Assembly: GCA_900552875.1 (NCBI GenBank)
Contig: USCS01000113.1
Span: forward strand, 1 to 5,436
Source: an uncultured Collinsella sp.
GTDB lineage: Bacteria; Actinomycetota; Coriobacteriia; Coriobacteriales; Coriobacteriaceae
Reading direction: 5' to 3'
Length of the DNA stretch: 5,436 bases
Shown here: positions 4,926 through 5,436 of the stretch, one piece after another
Layout of the letters: the number at the start of each line of letters is the position of its first letter
Numbering within the stretch: the first letter of the stretch is position 1
Made by a program: the position numbers and the translations under genes
The notes under the pieces: generated by a model
Told to the model about the DNA's origin: nothing
What the model saw: the letters and a program-made list of their open reading frames with translations, nothing else
The model's database searches: none

Positions 4926-5436
4926 TTATTTCTTGGCCAGTTTGAAGTAGCGCTCAAATATCAATTCGAAAACGTAATAGAACATCAATCGACTGTCGGG
5001 GTCCATGCTGCCCAGGCGGATTTCTTTTTGCACGGTGTAGATAGGGCAGTCGGCTAGTTTCGAGAGAGAATTTCGAGAAAAGCCGGTGAGCGTGACGACC
5101 TTGCATCCGCGCGTTTTGGCTATCGATGTGGCTTCAATAGACACCTGCGTCTCGCCGCTTACGGAAACGCTGAAGACCAGGTCGTTTTTGCCGAGGAGTT
5201 CTGCGTAATGCCTCATGACGTGGCGTTCGCTGAGCGTATCGGTGTTCTTGCCCATAATTTTGAGCTTTTCAGCCATTTCGAGGCACGGGTACTTCGAAAA
5301 GCCCGAGCAGAAGAACACGATATGCGAGGCGTCCTGGATAAGACTCACAACCGAATCGATGACCCGGTCGTTAAGCAGATCTTTGGTCTGTACGAGCTGG
5401 GTATCAAGAGGAAGTGCCTCGATAGTGAATCGATTG
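4926..5436 (-). CDS. RpiR/MurR-family regulator, C-terminal SIS domain (partial, 5' end off the window)
   Basis: The frame is open from the right edge to the TAA at 4928-4926, giving 169 residues of the C-terminal part. A GTG at 5348 could be mistaken for the start, but sensible sequence continues upstream of it (QTKDLLNDRVIDSVVSLIQ), so the true start lies outside. SIS-domain landmarks are IVFFCSGFSKYPCLEMAEKL, LVFSVSVSGETQVSIEA (the SGET sugar-phosphate loop), a GCKVVTLTG strand and a final helix ending ERYFKLAKK. In this family an N-terminal HTH_6 domain binds DNA and the SIS domain senses a phosphorylated sugar such as N-acetylmuramate 6-phosphate. The HTH part and the regulated genes are not visible, so the ligand is unknown. 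A lone SIS isomerase is possible but less likely. Confidence 0.8.
   Translation of the reverse strand, partial: NRFTIEALPLDTQLVQTKDLLNDRVIDSVVSLIQDASHIVFFCSGFSKYPCLEMAEKLKIMGKNTDTLSERHVMRHYAELLGKNDLVFSVSVSGETQVSIEATSIAKTRGCKVVTLTGFSRNSLSKLADCPIYTVQKEIRLGSMDPDSRLMFYYVFELIFERYFKLAKK

Noticed and set aside
5346..5348. GTG as the true start of the SIS protein
   Set aside because: The frame stays open upstream with helix-like SIS family sequence, and no ribosome binding site is near; the gene is simply cut by the window edge.

Overview
The window looks like chromosomal DNA of a high-GC anaerobic gut actinobacterium, most likely a Collinsella or close Coriobacteriia relative. This rests on the GC-rich codon use, the gene mix (MarR plus ABC exporter, pyridoxamine kinase plus a Cys-rich TIGR04076-like protein, DUF4143-type ATPase, RpiR-type SIS protein) and two copies of a GACAAAGGGAC-type palindrome that I associate from memory with Collinsella. 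The genus is inferred, not proven.

Layout. At 1-1185 a minus-strand operon encodes a MarR-family repressor overlapping by 8 bp the start of an ABC multidrug-exporter subunit, which runs off the left edge. Its promoter has a perfect TTGACA, a 17 bp spacer and TAGATT, and a 9+9 bp inverted repeat covers the -10 and start of transcription, as expected for autorepression. The 447 bp divergent gap (1186-1632) holds this promoter, a 12 bp perfect hairpin (1287-1314), a 98-nt hairpin with about 35 base pairs (1328-1425), and further alternative stems ahead of the next gene.

At 1633-2779 a plus-strand pair encodes a PfkB-fold pyridoxal/pyridoxamine kinase and, overlapping it by 8 bp, a small protein with seven cysteines. 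A palindrome (2788-2820) closes this unit.

At 2821-4323 lies a single-gene unit for an AAA_14/DUF4143 ATPase with a C-terminal PD-(D/E)xK-like motif. It is preceded by an AT-rich leader with three imperfect repeats spaced exactly 33 bp apart and followed by a second copy of the palindrome (4336-4366). The gene, its leader and the two bordering palindromes look like a self-contained cassette.

At 4419-5436, on the minus strand, are a low-molecular-weight protein tyrosine phosphatase and, upstream of it in the same direction, the C-terminal SIS domain of an RpiR/MurR-type regulator that runs off the right edge.

The best candidates for something undescribed are the 33-bp-period repeat leader of the ATPase cassette and the long structured hairpin upstream of the kinase.
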